From Piscinibacter sp. HJYY11 (lineage in GTDB: Bacteria; Pseudomonadota; Gammaproteobacteria; Burkholderiales; Burkholderiaceae_C): 64,000 nt of DNA. Where the stretch lies: contig NZ_JAERQZ010000002.1 in NCBI RefSeq assembly GCF_016735515.1, positions 372,001 to 436,000 on the forward strand. Reading direction: 5' to 3'. Shown piece by piece: positions 62,317 through 64,000 of this stretch. The stretch's first letter is position 1; each line of letters begins with the position of its first letter. The notes beneath the pieces were generated by a model that saw nothing but the letters and a program-made list of their open reading frames with translations, had not been told where the DNA came from and searched no databases. Made by a program: the position numbers and the translations under genes.

Positions 62317-63684
62317 GTGGACTGGCTGCTGACGAGGCTCGTGGTCGCGGTGGTTGCCGTGGCCCTGGGTGGCTTTGTCGGCTATCTCGCGGGCCACGCG
62401 GCCCATGTGCCGGTGGTGGGAGCGGTGATCGGCGGTGCCGTCGGTGCGTGCCTCGTGGTGCTGGCCGACACCTTGCGCGGCTACCGGCTCACGCGCTGGC
62501 TCAGCGGCAGCCAGGAGGGGCAAGCGCCGCGTGACACCGGCTTCTGGGGCGAGATCGGTTACCGCGTCGAGCGCTCGATCCGCCTGCGCGAGAAGAGCAT
62601 GCAGACCGAGCAGATGCGGCTGGCGCAGTTCATCTCGGCGATGGAGGCGTCACCCAATGGCGTGCTGCTGCTCGACGAGGCCGACCAGATCACCTGGTGC
62701 AACGCCATGGCCGCCAACCACTTCGGCCTCGACCCGGAGCGCGACAAGCGCCAACGCATGACCAACCTCGTGCGGGCGCCGGTCTTCGTCGCGCATCTGC
62801 AGGCCGGCGTGTATGGCGAGACCCTGCTGATCCCCGATCCGCGCGGCCGGGGGACGCTGTCGGTGCTGGTTCGCAGCTATGGCGACGGCCTGAAACTCGT
62901 GCTCTCGCAAGACGTCACCGAGCGCGAGCGCTCCGAGGCGATGCGCCGCGACTTCGTGGCCAACGTGTCGCATGAAATCCGCACGCCGCTGACCGTGCTC
63001 GCAGGGTTCATCGAGACGATGAACAACCTGCCGTTGACCGAGGTCGAGCGCCGCCGCGTGCTCACGCTGATGTCACAGCAGACCCAGCGCATGCAGACGC
63101 TGGTGAGCGACCTGCTGACGCTGGCCCAGCTGGAAGGCGGGCCACGCCCCCCGATCGACCGTTGGGTGCCTGTGGCCAAGCTGATCGGGCAGGCGCATGC
63201 CGATGGCGCGTCGCTGTCGATGGGGCGCCATCAGTTCACGGTGTCAGAAGACACCGATGCGCAGATCGCCGGCCTGGAGAGCGAGTTGATGAGCGCGGTT
63301 GGCAACCTGGTCACCAACGCGGTGCGATACACGCCGGAAGGGGGGCGCATCGCGGTGATCTGGAGGCGCCGCGACGACGGCTCGGGCGAGATCACGGTGA
63401 GCGACACCGGCATCGGTGTGTCGCGCGAGCACATCCCGCGCTTGACGGAGCGCTTCTACCGGGTGGACGGTAGCCGGTCTCGCGAAACGGGCGGCACGGG
63501 CTTGGGCCTGTCCATCGTCAAGCACGTGGTGCAGCGGCATGGCGGCGAGCTCGATGTGCAGAGCGAGCTCGGCAAGGGCTCGAGTTTCAGCCTCGTTTTT
63601 CCGGCAGCGCGCGTGCGGGTGCCGGACTCGCCGGCGTCCGTGGACACGAAGTCTTCGGCCGTGGCTGAGAAGGTGCCACGTTAA
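62317..63684 (+). CDS. phoR: Phosphate regulon sensor histidine kinase PhoR
   Basis: 455 residues from GTG at 62317. Two N-terminal membrane helices (about 5-45), a PAS domain (about 105-200, FISAMEASPNGVLLLDEADQITWCN), H-box NVSHEIRTPLTVLAG with His219, and ATPase boxes NLVTNAVRYTPEG, DTGIGV and GGTGLGLSIVKHVVQRHGG. It phosphorylates or dephosphorylates PhoB in response to Pst/PhoU state. The stop TAA shares TTAA with the stop of the convergent gene. Confidence 0.96.
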   Translation: MDWLLTRLVVAVVAVALGGFVGYLAGHAAHVPVVGAVIGGAVGACLVVLADTLRGYRLTRWLSGSQEGQAPRDTGFWGEIGYRVERSIRLREKSMQTEQMRLAQFISAMEASPNGVLLLDEADQITWCNAMAANHFGLDPERDKRQRMTNLVRAPVFVAHLQAGVYGETLLIPDPRGRGTLSVLVRSYGDGLKLVLSQDVTERERSEAMRRDFVANVSHEIRTPLTVLAGFIETMNNLPLTEVERRRVLTLMSQQTQRMQTLVSDLLTLAQLEGGPRPPIDRWVPVAKLIGQAHADGASLSMGRHQFTVSEDTDAQIAGLESELMSAVGNLVTNAVRYTPEGGRIAVIWRRRDDGSGEITVSDTGIGVSREHIPRLTERFYRVDGSRSRETGGTGLGLSIVKHVVQRHGGELDVQSELGKGSSFSLVFPAARVRVPDSPASVDTKSSAVAEKVPR

Positions 63685-64000
63685 CGAGCGGTGGTGCCGT
63701 CGCCGCTGCGGCGGTAGACCGCGACGACTTCATCCTTGTCCACCGGCCGGCGTTCGCGAGCGACCAGCAGCCAGCCTGCCGGTGCCGGCGCACGCCGGTT
63801 GACCGTCTCGGTCAGCAGCAGGAACTCGCAGCGGGTCGCATCGCCCATCGCGTTGCCCTCGACCCGGTAGTCGCCGAAGTACTCGAGCGCCGCAATCTGC
63901 GCGCGCGACATGCCAGGCGCGGCGATGCAGGCATCGCGCGGCACGTGCTGGGTGATGCGCACGATGAGCGGTCGGTAGCTCCGGGCGTAGTCGAAGAGCG
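63681..64000 (-). CDS. C-terminal fragment of a probable glycosyltransferase-39 family protein (runs off right edge)
   Basis: The reading frame stays open to the window edge, giving at least 105 C-terminal residues (LFDYARSYRPLIVRITQHVP, then MSRAQIAALEYFGDYRV). The fragment has no transmembrane helix and resembles the soluble C-terminal tail of ArnT-like membrane glycosyltransferases of Burkholderiales. The assignment is from memory of such tails and is tentative. It converges with phoR, the two stops sharing the tetranucleotide TTAA. Confidence 0.5.
   Translation of the reverse strand, partial: LFDYARSYRPLIVRITQHVPRDACIAAPGMSRAQIAALEYFGDYRVEGNAMGDATRCEFLLLTETVNRRAPAPAGWLLVARERRPVDKDEVVAVYRRSGDGTTAR

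Overview
This 64-kb window is a dense, high-GC chromosomal segment, almost certainly from a betaproteobacterium of the order Burkholderiales, in the Rubrivivax/Roseateles/Rhizobacter-like part of that order. That placement is inferred from protein character, the surE-pcm-nlpD-rpoS block, the EarP/EF-P(Arg32) pair, the pst-phoU-phoB-phoR block and codon bias; no 16S gene is present to confirm it. I see no phage, plasmid, insertion sequence or CRISPR array. Nearly everything is core metabolism, and no stretch of more than 300 bases lacks a gene or a recognisable regulatory element.

Layout. 1-8.6 kb: the 3' half of purL, a small unknown gene, a PhzS-like flavin monooxygenase, a TetR regulator divergent from a PF10118 hydrolase across two matching palindromes, a molybdopterin oxidoreductase behind an XRE-type regulator, and a small membrane protein divergent from that regulator across a 21-bp palindrome. 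8.6-16.7 kb: the glycine cleavage operon gcvT-gcvH-gcvP (minus strand) behind a tandem glycine riboswitch, ETF-ubiquinone oxidoreductase, a short-chain dehydrogenase and yceH. 16.7-23.3 kb: a sensor kinase with two solute-binding domains, a PAS-LuxR regulator without a receiver domain, scoAB (3-oxoacid CoA-transferase) with TACGTA repeats in its promoter, pyrD, rpiA and a Lys-rich small protein. 23.3-32.4 kb: mnmC, a DUF3445/HODM-like gene, efp with its rhamnosyltransferase gene earP, uvrC, a lipoprotein, pgsA, a DMT exporter and an HU gene.

32.4-45.7 kb: tRNA-Val, ppiD, tRNA-His, a response-regulator/NarX-like kinase pair, a quinone oxidoreductase, surE-pcm-nlpD-rpoS, rlmD, a Bax-inhibitor-1 family protein, and bfd and bfr with Fur-box-like sites. 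45.7-55.6 kb: carAB, greA behind a terminator-like leader, a DUF4149 membrane protein, yhbY, rlmE, ftsH (with a heat-shock sigma-32-like promoter) and folP. 55.6-64 kb: glmM and the complete phosphate regulon pstSCAB-phoU-phoB-phoR, led by PhoB-box arrays, ending at the 3' end of a probable glycosyltransferase gene on the opposite strand.

I did not find a clearly novel multi-gene system. The items most worth a second look are regulatory: the TACGTA array between the PAS-LuxR gene and scoAB, a recurrent -10-like element 6-9 nt before start codons that suggests leaderless or very short-leader mRNAs, a repeated terminator tail, the hairpin immediately upstream of greA, and back-to-back PhoB-box arrays ahead of pstS.
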